Shown piece after piece: positions 21,109-29,320 of a stretch of 64,000 nucleotides of DNA. This DNA is from Gimesia algae (lineage in GTDB: Bacteria; Planctomycetota; Planctomycetia; Planctomycetales; Planctomycetaceae): contig NZ_CP036343.1 of NCBI RefSeq assembly GCF_007746795.1, positions 1-64,000 of the forward strand, in the 5' to 3' direction. A program made the translations under genes and the position numbers. How positions within the stretch are numbered: the first letter of the stretch is position 1; every line of letters starts with the position of its first letter. A model generated the notes under the pieces. It was not told where the DNA came from and searched no databases. It saw nothing but the letters and a program-made list of their open reading frames with translations.

Positions 21109-21456
21109 TCACCAGATAACGACTTCTGCCTCAGACTCTCTGGCAAGTATGACTGCATCTATGATGTTTTGTACGCGATAGGTAATAGACTCGGAATCTT
21201 GTGGATACCGATCGAGATGAGCGAGCAGAGTGTTACATTCCGTAAGGAGACAATCTAGATCCGTTGGGGAAGAACAGTATAAATCATGACGGTTTAGTTC
21301 TGGTAGCAGGCGAAGACCCAGCAATACAGATTGTGGAGAACCATATAATGTTTCCCTCCAATTTTCAAAACCTGCGAGTTCTTTATGCTGTTCCACTTTG
21401 ATGAATAGCATCTCATCGTCCGGGCCTCGCTTGAAAACATTAACCAGAAGTGACAT
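21109..21456 (-). CDS. Second orphan protein inside the repeat-bracketed module
   Basis: The 115-residue product (MSLLVNVFKRGPDDEM) is soluble and acidic, with predicted alternating strands and helices. It ends with a helix and a short hydrophobic tail (ARESEAEVVIW). No known domain is recognised. It is read in the same direction as the 147-residue neighbour and probably in the same transcript. The DNA looks AT-richer than the surrounding genes. Together they form a two-gene unit of about 850 bases between direct repeats R1 and R2. An immunity-type role is a speculation from size and setting only. Confidence 0.6.
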   Translation of the reverse strand: MSLLVNVFKRGPDDEMLFIKVEQHKELAGFENWRETLYGSPQSVLLGLRLLPELNRHDLYCSSPTDLDCLLTECNTLLAHLDRYPQDSESITYRVQNIIDAVILARESEAEVVIW

Positions 21457-21531
21457 TATGAAACTCTAGAAATCGATCACATGTACCGTCTTTCAATATA
21501 CCCGACAGTGAATAAAAAGCGATCCACTCCA

Positions 21532-21718
21532 GAGAAAAAGGGTGAGCCCGGATGCACATCCGGGCCGAGCACAGCGAGCAGGAGGTTGTCTGAGCAAGGT
21601 AGGTTTTCTTAATACGAATCAGAAAACGTCATCTGCTCACATACAGCAAACAAAATTAGCCGCACGGCGTTAGCCGCGGTTTATGCCAATTTATATTTCG
21701 ACCACGAAAAACACGAAA
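21532..21718. repeat. Long direct repeat, copy R2
   Basis: This is the partner of R1 (20402-20587) in the same orientation, with 138 gap-free matching bases at its right end. The head differs at a few positions: R2 has CGGGCCGAGCACAGCGAGC where R1 has CGGTACGAGCACAGCAAGC. Its right end runs directly into element E1. Identity over the distal part suggests recent duplication or gene conversion. Confidence 0.9.
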
Positions 21719-21950
21719 CCACACGAAAATAAAAAAGGGGTAAGCCCGAATAAAATTCGGGCCGAGCGCAGCGAGCAGGAGGTCGCAGCTCACTCATTCA
21801 AACCAGATTCTGATTCCTACCACGTAGAGATCAATTTACGAGTATCGATCAGAAACTCAAGTTTCTATCACAACCTCCTGTTGTCTGCGACAACCTCGGA
21901 TTACATCCGAGGCCACCCGATTATAGTCGGGGTTCAAACATTTTGGTTTA
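21698..21950. repeat. MITE-like element E1, incomplete copy
   Basis: E1 begins with CGACCACGAAAAACACGAAA, has the family core (hairpin CCCGAATAAAATTCGGG, then GAGCGCAGCGAGCAGGAGG, later CCTCCTGTTGTCTGCGAC) and a second hairpin CCTCGGATTACATCCGAGG. It lacks the right terminal inverted repeat, since E2 begins at once. The apparent 281-residue frame across E1 and E2 is an artefact of the repeats. Confidence 0.8.
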
Positions 21951-22229
21951 CTACCACGAAAAACACGAAAAAAGGATCATGGGTGGGCCCGAATAAAATT
22001 CGGGCCGAGCGCAGCGAGCAGGAGGTCGCAGCTCACGCAATCAAACCAGATTCGATTTCCTACCACGTAGAGGGACATTTTCGAGTATTAATCAGAAACT
22101 CAACTTCCACACAAACGCAGCAGGTCACACTCACAACCTCCTGTTGTCTGCGACAATCCCGAATTACATTCGGGACCACCCAGGTTCTGACCTCTCACCA
22201 CCCAGGTTCTTTCGTGTTTTTCGTGGTAG
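21951..22229. repeat. MITE-like element E2, complete copy with 20-bp terminal inverted repeats
   Basis: Left end CTACCACGAAAAACACGAAA (21951-21970) is exactly complementary to the right end at 22210-22229. Between them lie the family core and the two hairpins. It is 279 bp long and has no coding capacity, so it fits a non-autonomous element needing a transposase elsewhere. No clear target-site duplication is visible. No transposase gene is present in the window. Confidence 0.85.
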
Positions 22230-22255
22230 AAAAAATCACGATCAGACAACCCAAC

Positions 22256-23179
22256 CTACTTCAACTGCCCGTCGATCCAGTCGGCCATTTGTTCGACTTC
22301 TTCGTGAATCGTCGGCCAGGGGTGGCCGCCCCCTTCTTTGATGATGAACTTTACCGGCACCTCCGCTTTCTGCAAAGCGGCGACCATCACCCGCGACTGT
22401 TGAATCGGCACCATGAAATCCGCTGTGCCATGGATGATCAGAAACGGAGGCAGGCCCGGCTTCACCAGGCGAGCCGGGGAGAACGCGGTCCGCAGTTCGT
22501 CCAGGCGGCTGACGTCGATCGTTTCTGAACCCTTGGGCGTGATCAGGCGGCGGATGGATTGCGCCAGTTGATCTTCGCCGCTGATGTCAATTTTGAAGCC
22601 GCCGTAGTTAATCAGATCGGTGGGTGGAAAAAAGACGGCCACCGCTTTCACCCGCGTTTTGGACTTCGCATCCGCCGCCGATACCGCCGCCATGCAGGCC
22701 AGGTGACCGCCGGCCGAAGCGCCCAGCATTGCCAGTCGATGCGGATCGACCTGGTACTCTTTGGCATGTTCTTTGACCCACAAAATACCTCGATTCACAT
22801 TGTCCAGCATTTCGGGGCCGTTAAATTTCGCGATCGAACCGGGTCGGATCGCGAACACCGTATAGCCGCGTGAGCAGAAGATATCGAACATTTGTGCCTG
22901 TTTATGATCGCGGAGTTTGCCCCGATCCGAGTGATACGCGCCCGAAACTACATCCACGATCGCCAGTCCGTTCGGCTGGGAGCGGGGCGTGAACACATCC
23001 AGCAGCAGACCCACGCCATGCACTTCCGCATAGACCAGATTTTTCTGCTGATGATAAGGCAGTTCGGCAGATTCATCCGCTCTAACACCAGGGACACAAA
23101 GGAGTAACGCACACAGAGTGACTGCAGACACGCAGCGGAATCGCGAAAGACGCAACATCAAATCAAACCTGACATGCAA
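22256..23179 (-). CDS. Exported alpha/beta-hydrolase (esterase/lipase-like)
   Basis: The 307-residue product has a signal peptide (MLRLSRFRCVSAVTLCALLL, ending near VRADES). The start at 23179 or at an internal ATG (23158) just before the signal peptide are both possible. It carries the esterase nucleophile motif GASAG (residues 153-157, Ser155), Asp254 in HGTADFMVP and His286 in GGGHPW, a complete catalytic triad. The BD-FAE/carboxylesterase type of fold is likely, acting in the periplasm on ester-linked substituents. The stop lies 26 bases from element E2. The substrate is unknown. Confidence 0.87.
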   Translation of the reverse strand: MHVRFDLMLRLSRFRCVSAVTLCALLLCVPGVRADESAELPYHQQKNLVYAEVHGVGLLLDVFTPRSQPNGLAIVDVVSGAYHSDRGKLRDHKQAQMFDIFCSRGYTVFAIRPGSIAKFNGPEMLDNVNRGILWVKEHAKEYQVDPHRLAMLGASAGGHLACMAAVSAADAKSKTRVKAVAVFFPPTDLINYGGFKIDISGEDQLAQSIRRLITPKGSETIDVSRLDELRTAFSPARLVKPGLPPFLIIHGTADFMVPIQQSRVMVAALQKAEVPVKFIIKEGGGHPWPTIHEEVEQMADWIDGQLK

Positions 23180-23485
23180 AGAAAAGTCGAAGAACGGACA
23201 CCAATACGAAATCCGTTAAATAAAACCACCGGCTGTCCCGTATCATATCAGAGGGAGCACGGCGACTGAAATAAAATCTCCTCAGTGCCCGGCAGGATCA
23301 CACAACGGTTCATGATTCTTACCGGAAAAGACTCGCTTTTGTTTCAAAAAATCCCCTAAAATACAAAAAGAGCGCTTTAAATACTGTGTCCAGTTTTATT
23401 GCCACGTCTCCAGAAACCTTTGGACCGAGTATCATAATGCGAGCGATGTGATCCTAAAATGTGAATCGCTCTGGAGGACACGCTG
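23180..23485. other. Divergent intergenic region with a dispersed motif
   Basis: These 306 bases separate the esterase (-) from the DUF1501 gene (+). No gene is seen. A roughly 48-base stretch at 23383-23430 (ACTGTGTCCAGTTTTATTG to GGACCGAGT) recurs imperfectly at 50875-50922. An A-rich tract around 23340-23370 may carry promoter elements. A GGAGG ribosome site sits at the right edge. Confidence 0.5.
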
Positions 23486-24850
23486 ATGACAGGCAGAACA
23501 GACAGACACAGCCCGCAGATCTCCCGCCGCTATTACCTGCGGCTCTCCGCCATGGGTGTCCTCGGTACTGGCATGTCGGGCTGGCTCAGACGTCTGGCTG
23601 CTGAAACCGCCGACAACCCGCAGCGCAAACGCAGTTGCATTCTGCTCTGGATGTCGGGCGGACCCAGTCAGACCGATACCTTCGATCTCAAACCGCAGCA
23701 CGAAAACGGCGGACCCTTCAAAGCGATCGACACCGACGTGCCCGGCGTACAGATCTCCGAACATCTGCCTCAACTCGCGAAGGTCATGAAACATCTGGTC
23801 CCCATTCGCTCGATGAGCACCAAAGAAGGGGACCATACCCGCGCTACCTATCTGCTCCGCACCGGTTATCTGCCGTCCGGCCCGCTCAGCTATCCGACCC
23901 TCGGCTCAGTGTTGAGTAAGGAACTGGGAAGCACAAACGCCGCACTGCCCAATTTCGTCAGCATCGCTCCCAATAAAACCTTAAGCCCCAATGCCTATGG
24001 CCCCGGTTTTCTGGGACCGCAGTTCGCTCCCCTGGTCGTCGGCGAAGGTACAGGAGTCGTGCCAAACGATGCCGCGAATGTCGACGCCGGGTTAAAAGTC
24101 AAGAACCTGACGCTGCCCACCGGCATTACGCGCCAGCAGGCCGACGAACGCCTGTCAATTCTGAAAGACCTGGAAACCGATTTTGCCGCCACGCATCCCG
24201 GCACGCCGACGAACAGTCACCGCAGCGCCTACGCCGCCGCCGTTCGCATGATGCGTTCCAAAGCCATCGAAGCCTTTCAACTGGATAAAGAGCCGGACAT
24301 GCTCCGCGATGCCTACGGCCGCAATCGCTTTGGACAGGGCTGTCTGCTGGCTCGACGGCTGATTGAACAGGGAGTCCCTTTTGTGGAAGTCTCGCTGAAC
24401 GGCGTGCAGGGCAACAACACATTCGGCTGGGATACCCATCAGGAAAACTTCGAAGCCGTCAAAAGTCTGAGTGAAGTCCTTGACCCCGCCTGGGGGACTT
24501 TAATGACCGATCTCGAACAGCGGGGATTGTTGGATTCCACGTTGATTGTCTGGATGGGCGAATTCGGCCGCACGCCGAAGATCAATCAGAACACGGGCCG
24601 CGATCATTTTCCTGCGGCCTGGACCACGGTACTCGGCGGAGGCGGCATTCGCGGCGGTCAGGTCATCGGCAAAACCAGCGAGGACGGCATGAAAGTCACC
24701 GACCAACCGGTCGTCGTCCCCGATCTGATGGCGACCATCTGCACAGCTCTGGGCCTCGATCCCCTGCAGCAGAACATGTCCAACATCGGCCGCCCCATTC
24801 CCCTCGCCGACCACGGCGCCAAACCCATTCAGCAGATTCTGAAAAGCTGA
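23486..24850 (+). CDS. DUF1501 protein with twin-arginine signal
   Basis: The 454-residue protein starts at ATG 23486 after GGAGG. Its N-terminus has a twin-arginine signal, SRRYYLRLS (residues 13-21), followed by a hydrophobic stretch, so it is exported folded. DUF1501 hallmarks are LLWMSGGPSQTDTFD (near 52-66) and MGEFGRTPKIN with GRDHFPAAWT (near 355-375). The family belongs to the alkaline-phosphatase/sulfatase fold and has no firmly known activity. In planctomycetes it usually follows a PSD1 (DUF1549/DUF1553) cytochrome-like partner, and none is present here. Element E3 begins 38 bases after its stop. Confidence 0.9.
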   Translation: MTGRTDRHSPQISRRYYLRLSAMGVLGTGMSGWLRRLAAETADNPQRKRSCILLWMSGGPSQTDTFDLKPQHENGGPFKAIDTDVPGVQISEHLPQLAKVMKHLVPIRSMSTKEGDHTRATYLLRTGYLPSGPLSYPTLGSVLSKELGSTNAALPNFVSIAPNKTLSPNAYGPGFLGPQFAPLVVGEGTGVVPNDAANVDAGLKVKNLTLPTGITRQQADERLSILKDLETDFAATHPGTPTNSHRSAYAAAVRMMRSKAIEAFQLDKEPDMLRDAYGRNRFGQGCLLARRLIEQGVPFVEVSLNGVQGNNTFGWDTHQENFEAVKSLSEVLDPAWGTLMTDLEQRGLLDSTLIVWMGEFGRTPKINQNTGRDHFPAAWTTVLGGGGIRGGQVIGKTSEDGMKVTDQPVVVPDLMATICTALGLDPLQQNMSNIGRPIPLADHGAKPIQQILKS

Positions 24851-24887
24851 TGATCCAATCAACGCCGCGGTTCAGACGATTGATTTA

Positions 24888-25174
24888 CTACCACGAAAAA
24901 CACGAAACCACACGAAACAAAAAGGGTAAGCCCGGATGCACATCCGGGCCGAGCGCAGCGAGCAGGAGGTCGCAGCTGACTCAATCAAACCAGCTTCGAA
25001 ATCCTGTCATGTAGAGATTAATTCACAAGTATCGATCAGAAACTCAACTTCAACACAAACGCAGCAGATCACACTCACAACCTCCTGTTGTCTGCGACAA
25101 CCCCGAATTACATTCGGGGCCACCCCAGGTTTTACATCTTACCGATCAGAGAATGTCGTGTCATTTCGTGGTAG
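24888..25174. repeat. MITE-like element E3
   Basis: This is the third copy of the E family (287 bp). The left end is CTACCACGAAAAACACGAAA, and the right end keeps TTTCGTGGTAG but has an altered inner part. The core (GGGTAAGCCCG hairpin, GAGCGCAGCGAGCAGGAGG, CCTCCTGTTGTCTGCGAC, CCCCGAATTACATTCGGGG) is close to E2. It lies between the convergent DUF1501 and small membrane protein genes. The 212-residue frame starting here is a repeat artefact. Confidence 0.85.
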
Positions 25175-25193
25175 AAAAACCAGCCATCCCGAT

Positions 25194-25424
25194 TCAGAAA
25201 ATGCTGTAGATCACAATCTGAATCGCCAGCGCCAGGCAGGCCCAGATTTTCAGGTTCTGATACCAGTGTGTCGCGTTCTCTGCGGTTGTCGTTTCTCGAG
25301 GCAGCCGCAACACCCAGATCAGGACTGCCACCAGCGTGCCCACAAACAGCAGCCGGACGGCGGACATCGGAATCTGTACGACCAGGTCGCGCACGAAATT
25401 TCCAATATGATGCAACGGCGTCAT
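25194..25424 (-). CDS. Small two-helix membrane protein coupled to the symporter
   Basis: The 76-residue product has two hydrophobic segments (about residues 20-39, SAVRLLFVGTLVAVLIWVL, and 58-76) joined by a polar loop. It ends within the second helix. Its ATG overlaps the stop of the preceding symporter gene as ATGA, which strongly implies translational coupling and a role with the transporter. No family is recognised. By analogy, small membrane subunits accompany several solute carriers of this class, but whether this one is required or regulatory is inference. Confidence 0.75.
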   Translation of the reverse strand: MTPLHHIGNFVRDLVVQIPMSAVRLLFVGTLVAVLIWVLRLPRETTTAENATHWYQNLKIWACLALAIQIVIYSIF

Positions 25425-27031
25425 GTGGTTTCCTTTCGCGGTTTGAGGCTGAACACCAGCCCTTCAATCTTTTCGTCCGGCTCGCGCTTCGTCAGCAGAC
25501 TGATGATCACAATCAGTGAAAACGAAACCACGAACGCCCAGATCGAAAAGTACAGGAACGGTTCAGAAATCTGAAACAGCGGCTCCATCCCCAACGCCGT
25601 GTAGACATCGACCTGATTCAACGCGAACAGCGTGATCGAAAAACAGACACCCACAATGAACCCGATGAAGGCAGCCACGCCGGTCGCCCGCTTCCAGAGC
25701 AGGCCCGTGAGCAGGATCGCAAACGCGGGTCCCTGGAAAAATGCCATCAGCGTCTGGAAGATCGTGTAAATACCTTCGCTGCGGGTCATCAGAAAGAACG
25801 AAAAGCCGATCGCCCAGAAGACGAGCAGCAGCGTCACCACGCGGCCGATTTTCAACAGCGATACATCACTGGCGTCTCTGCGATAAAAGCGTTTGTAGAA
25901 ATCGTTGGTTACAATTGTGGACGCAGAGTTGAGATACGAGTCGATACTCGACATCAGCGCCGCCAGAAAAGCTGCCAGAAACAGCCCTTTCAAGCCGGTC
26001 GGCAGCAGATGCGAAATCAGTTCGGGAAAGGCCTGGTCGCCGTCGGTCAGTTCGGGAAATTTCACAAAGGCGATCAAGCCGGGCACCGCGACGACCACCG
26101 GCACCAGGTTTTTGAGCAGTGCCCCCCACACATAGGCGGCTTTCGCGTCGAATTCACTCTTAGCTCCCAGCGAACGCTGCACAATCGCCTGGTTACCAAT
26201 CCAGTAGGCGGGGCTCAGAATCAACGCCAGGCCAAAGAAAATGCCCGTCCACGGAAACGGCGTGTCGGCGTCAGCAGGTAGAATGAGTGAAGTATGCGAG
26301 ACATCCAGGACTCCTGCCGCCGGCGCTGCTTTCGCTTCCTGTTTTTCGACGACAGCCGCCTGCTTCTCACTCTGGATCTGTTCCTGTTTTTTGATCTCCG
26401 CCTGAAAATTATCAATGCCGCCCAGGTCGATAATTCCCAGTACGAGCACCAGCAGACAGCCTCCGATCATGATCACACATTGAATCATATCGGTATACAC
26501 AACCGCCGCCAGTCCGCCGGAAATCGTGTAGATGCCGACCAGGAACGCGGTCAGATAGATGCAGGCATTGACGGTCATCCCCAAATGCACGTGCATCATT
26601 TTCGCGGAAGCCAGCAGCATGATGCCCAGGTTGCACGCCATAAAAATGATCCAGCAGATCGCCAGCGCCGAGCGGACCGCGACATTGAACCGCCGTTCCA
26701 TGTATTCGGGAATCGTGGTCACGCCGCTCCGCCAGAAAAAGGGAATGAACACAAAGGCGGCGATGATCATCGCGGGCACGCAGCCGATCCATTCGAAATT
26801 GGCGACCGCCAGACCATGCTGATGTGCGGCACCTCCCGTGCCCACAATGTCGACGGCACCAATGTCGGTCGCCACCAGCGACATGCCAATCGCCCACCAC
26901 GGCAACTTGCGGCCGGCCAGGAAGTAATCGGAACCGGTCTTAATTTTGGAACCGATATACAGACCCAGACCCAGTGTTCCGATCAGATATGCGGCGATGA
27001 CGGCAAAATCGAGGAACGACAGTGACTGCAT
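25421..27031 (-). CDS. Sodium:solute symporter (SSS family)
   Basis: The 536-residue integral membrane protein has the multi-helix LeuT-type pattern of the sodium:solute symporter family, starting with the hydrophobic FAVIAAYLIGTLGLGLYIG. The family segment SDYFLAGRKLPWWAIG (about residues 34-49) is present. Between membrane helices an unusual charged insert (about 207-245) is rich in Gln, Lys and Glu and is likely to form a short coil outside the membrane. The substrate (sugar, amino acid or organic acid) cannot be told. A small membrane protein gene overlaps the stop. SGNH hydrolase is the upstream neighbour. Confidence 0.92.
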   Translation of the reverse strand: MQSLSFLDFAVIAAYLIGTLGLGLYIGSKIKTGSDYFLAGRKLPWWAIGMSLVATDIGAVDIVGTGGAAHQHGLAVANFEWIGCVPAMIIAAFVFIPFFWRSGVTTIPEYMERRFNVAVRSALAICWIIFMACNLGIMLLASAKMMHVHLGMTVNACIYLTAFLVGIYTISGGLAAVVYTDMIQCVIMIGGCLLVLVLGIIDLGGIDNFQAEIKKQEQIQSEKQAAVVEKQEAKAAPAAGVLDVSHTSLILPADADTPFPWTGIFFGLALILSPAYWIGNQAIVQRSLGAKSEFDAKAAYVWGALLKNLVPVVVAVPGLIAFVKFPELTDGDQAFPELISHLLPTGLKGLFLAAFLAALMSSIDSYLNSASTIVTNDFYKRFYRRDASDVSLLKIGRVVTLLLVFWAIGFSFFLMTRSEGIYTIFQTLMAFFQGPAFAILLTGLLWKRATGVAAFIGFIVGVCFSITLFALNQVDVYTALGMEPLFQISEPFLYFSIWAFVVSFSLIVIISLLTKREPDEKIEGLVFSLKPRKETT

Positions 27032-27165
27032 GAGGAATGAACCCTGGAATACATTCGAAATCAGAGGGAGTGAGCGAACCGCGGACGTGATTCCTACGAT
27101 ACAGCGAACCCTTGCAAAAATCGACCGTCAGCGCAGAAAATCAGCAGGGACGGCACCGCAGACGT

Positions 27166-27936
27166 TCACTGGTCCTGTTTTGCTAATGCGGCTTTGATCT
27201 GGGGCAGCAGCAGATCCGCCACCATCTTCTGGCCTTGGGTATTAGGATGCATGCCGTCCAGCAGCAGATCATCGGCGGCCTGATTGGCCTGTTTGTCATA
27301 GTTTTCAAAGGCCGCGTAGACATCGATGAGTGGCACATGCTCCTCTTTGGCGATCTTCCGTACCGCAGCCGCATACGATTTCAGCAGTACATTGAAACCC
27401 TGAACATCTTCGGGATCGTAAGGCGGTTTGCCATACAGCTTTTTCATGCGGGGAATCCACCGCAGCGAGTTCGGCGTCATCAGGATGACAGAGATCTGTT
27501 TCTCTTTGAGCTGTTTAATCATCTTGCGCAGGTTCGCGTCATACTGTTCCACCGAAACACGCGATTGGGTCGCAGGCGGATCACGCCAGACATCGACGGC
27601 GGAATCATTGATGCCATACTGAATCACCACCAGATCGGGATCATGCTGCAGTACATCTTTCTTAAACCGGCCGACCGCCTGATGCGTCGTGTGTCCTCCA
27701 ATCCCGGAGTTTACCACTTTGGCGGGAACACCCGCTGCGGGAAGTTCTTTCTCCAGAATCATCGAATACACGACCAGTGGCCCGCGCGTTGCGGTCGTCG
27801 AATCACCAAACGTGACGATGGTCGGTTTGTCCGCTTTCGCCGCCGGTTCTTTATCCGCCGCCATCAGGGGAGAACCCAACAGACAACCCGTCAGCAGTGA
27901 GAAACAAAACAGGAAACGCGCAGTACGTTGCATCAT
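27166..27936 (-). CDS. Exported SGNH/GDSL hydrolase
   Basis: I start at ATG 27936 (256 residues), directly before the signal peptide MMQRTARFLFCFSLLTGCLL. A frame to 27963 adds nine residues. All SGNH blocks are visible: block I VTFGDST (catalytic Ser), block II glycine in NSGIGGHTT, block III QYGINDS (Asn) and block V DGMHPN (Asp and His). The family removes acyl groups from carbohydrates or lipids, and periplasmic deacetylation of polysaccharide is a reasonable guess. It is read in the same direction as the symporter with a gap of 134 bases. Confidence 0.88.
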   Translation of the reverse strand: MMQRTARFLFCFSLLTGCLLGSPLMAADKEPAAKADKPTIVTFGDSTTATRGPLVVYSMILEKELPAAGVPAKVVNSGIGGHTTHQAVGRFKKDVLQHDPDLVVIQYGINDSAVDVWRDPPATQSRVSVEQYDANLRKMIKQLKEKQISVILMTPNSLRWIPRMKKLYGKPPYDPEDVQGFNVLLKSYAAAVRKIAKEEHVPLIDVYAAFENYDKQANQAADDLLLDGMHPNTQGQKMVADLLLPQIKAALAKQDQ

Positions 27937-28036
27937 GATTTCAGCCTGTCTGTGAAAAAGCAAAAACTCAGGTTGGTATTTACCGTGGAGAGAGCCATGT
28001 GGCTGATTTTATCAAGGATGCCAGCCAGAGTGACTC

Positions 28037-28069
28037 ATTAGCCGAAGGGCCTTAGCCCCGGTTCTGCCA
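28037..28069. repeat. Short TTAGCC-type palindromic repeat
   Basis: The sequence ATTAGCCGAAGGGCCTTAGC, followed by CCCGGTTCTGCCA, closely resembles the TTAGCCGCACGGCGTTAGCC block inside R1 (about 20525) and R2 (about 21656). It is a small hairpin-forming repeat that exists here without the rest of the longer repeat. Confidence 0.65.
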
Positions 28070-28182
28070 CATATGTAACAACAGATCAAATAAGGAAACA
28101 CGACCCAGGTAGTTTTAGTCAATCTCTTCAGACTAAACCAGACGGCCCGCGGTTTCAATTGTTTTCACACCAAACAGCCATC

Positions 28183-28668
28183 TTAAAAGATATGTCCCAG
28201 CCCGCGATCACGGCGGCAACTGGAAAGCTGCGCCAGATGAAAGGCAAAGTGATTCGTCAGCAGCAGCGAAATCGCGTGGCTCACGGTCTGGATGGGCGAA
28301 CCGTCAAACAGCTCAATCCCATGCGGCCCTGCAACATCTTCCGGCTTCGCTTCCGCCGCCATTGACTGCAGAGTTTCGTAAGCCTGATTGAGCGACGTAA
28401 TCAACGTCTCACGCGTCAGAGAGTCATCCGGCTGAACCTCATCACTGGAACCGGGACCAAACAGCGGCGCCCACGTTGGATGTGTCAGGCTGCCTCCCAG
28501 AAACGTCTGCCCCATCTCACCGACAATCGCCAGGTGACCGAGAATCCAGACTGGCGGATGACCGTGCCCGGCACCCCGCGTATAAAGACACTCCTCAGGC
28601 AGATCCGCTACGATGGCTGCAAACTGTTTCAACTGCAACTGGTTAATGGCAATTTCGTTTTCGAACAT
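28183..28668 (-). CDS. DinB-family protein
   Basis: The 161-residue helical-bundle protein belongs to the DinB/YfiT superfamily. Likely metal ligands are His in WILGHLAIVGE (about residue 45) and the pair in NHFAFHLAQLS (about 139-143), as in family members that bind a divalent cation. Some relatives are thiol-dependent transferases or amidohydrolases, while many are unassigned. It stands alone between the SGNH hydrolase and a small plus-strand gene. No SOS-box-like site was recognised upstream. Confidence 0.8.
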   Translation of the reverse strand: MFENEIAINQLQLKQFAAIVADLPEECLYTRGAGHGHPPVWILGHLAIVGEMGQTFLGGSLTHPTWAPLFGPGSSDEVQPDDSLTRETLITSLNQAYETLQSMAAEAKPEDVAGPHGIELFDGSPIQTVSHAISLLLTNHFAFHLAQLSSCRRDRGLGHIF

Positions 28669-28774
28669 GGCGGCGTGCTCCGATTCATTTCCTGGACAGC
28701 GAGTAATTCTCTAAGACTAAGGTAGTCAGGTGAAACGAGACAGTCAATAATAGGGGAAGGAAGGTCATTTCAAA

Positions 28775-28966
28775 ATGAACGAAAACACAACTCGTTTAGA
28801 TCACAACGCCGACGCACAAAACACCTGGTCGGTCTGGCGGCAGGGGGATGACGGGAACCGCTTTCTGATTGAAGCGGGGCTCTCCGAAGAGGTCGCGAAA
28901 CAGAAGGTTGCCGAGTTCGAATCGCATGGGCACAAACAGCTCTACTGGGCCACGCAATCGCGTTAA
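28775..28966 (+). CDS. Small conserved-looking protein of unknown function
   Basis: The 63-residue product (MNENTTRLDHNADAQN) is soluble. It contains a WSVWRQGDDGNRFLIEAGL segment that looks like a short beta-hairpin, then a helix (SEEVAKQKVAEFES). An AAGGAAGG ribosome site precedes the ATG and a strong terminator hairpin follows the stop, so this is a single-gene transcript. I recognise no family. Confidence 0.75.
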   Translation: MNENTTRLDHNADAQNTWSVWRQGDDGNRFLIEAGLSEEVAKQKVAEFESHGHKQLYWATQSR

Positions 28967-28983
28967 GAACAGGCGCAATAAAA

Positions 28984-29013
28984 AAGGGCTGGAAGCCCAA
29001 GCTCCCAGCCCTT
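28984..29013 (+). terminator. Intrinsic-type terminator hairpin
   Basis: Arms AAGGGCTGG (28984-28992) and CCAGCCCTT (29005-29013) form a 9-bp stem right after the small gene at 28775-28966. A-rich sequence precedes the stem. The plus-strand T-run after it is weak (CTTAAAG), so efficiency is uncertain, and it could also act on minus-strand transcripts. Confidence 0.7.
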
Positions 29014-29320
29014 AAAGTACGTAGTACTCCTGTTCGTGTAACACTTACAATTGGGTTACAAGATCCGCAACTGACTACTCAGACGCGAGCGTCTGTCTTG
29101 GGTTCATCAGCAGTGACTTGCTCCCAGTTTTAATTGTTATACACGCTTAGTTCGGCAGCGCGAGTGACGAATCTTGAATGCTCATCACAAAATTTTCAGC
29201 AGAAATCGTGTGCCGAAAATTCAGCCGTCAGGATTTTACTGAATGGTAAAACTGATTTTATCTGCTTCCACTCGCTTGCAGATTTTCCGATGTATATCGG
29301 CTGCGAATACGCCATGCTTT
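29014..29320. other. Gene-free stretch between terminator and sulfatase
   Basis: No credible gene is present. A small palindrome, CAGACGC and GCGTCTG, occurs at 29080-29095. The minus-strand sulfatase ends at 29321. The function of the stretch is unknown. Confidence 0.4.

Noticed and set aside
20402-21718. CRISPR array
   Set aside because: There are only two copies of a long repeat with a gene-containing interval of about 950 bases, not short regularly spaced repeats, and no cas genes.
21683-22528. 281-residue open frame with repeated RAERSEQEVA segments
   Set aside because: The repeated peptide is only the translation of elements E1 and E2, and the frame then runs antisense into the esterase gene.
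24936-25574. 212-residue open frame
   Set aside because: It starts within element E3 with the same RAERSEQEVA translation and continues antisense to the symporter pair.
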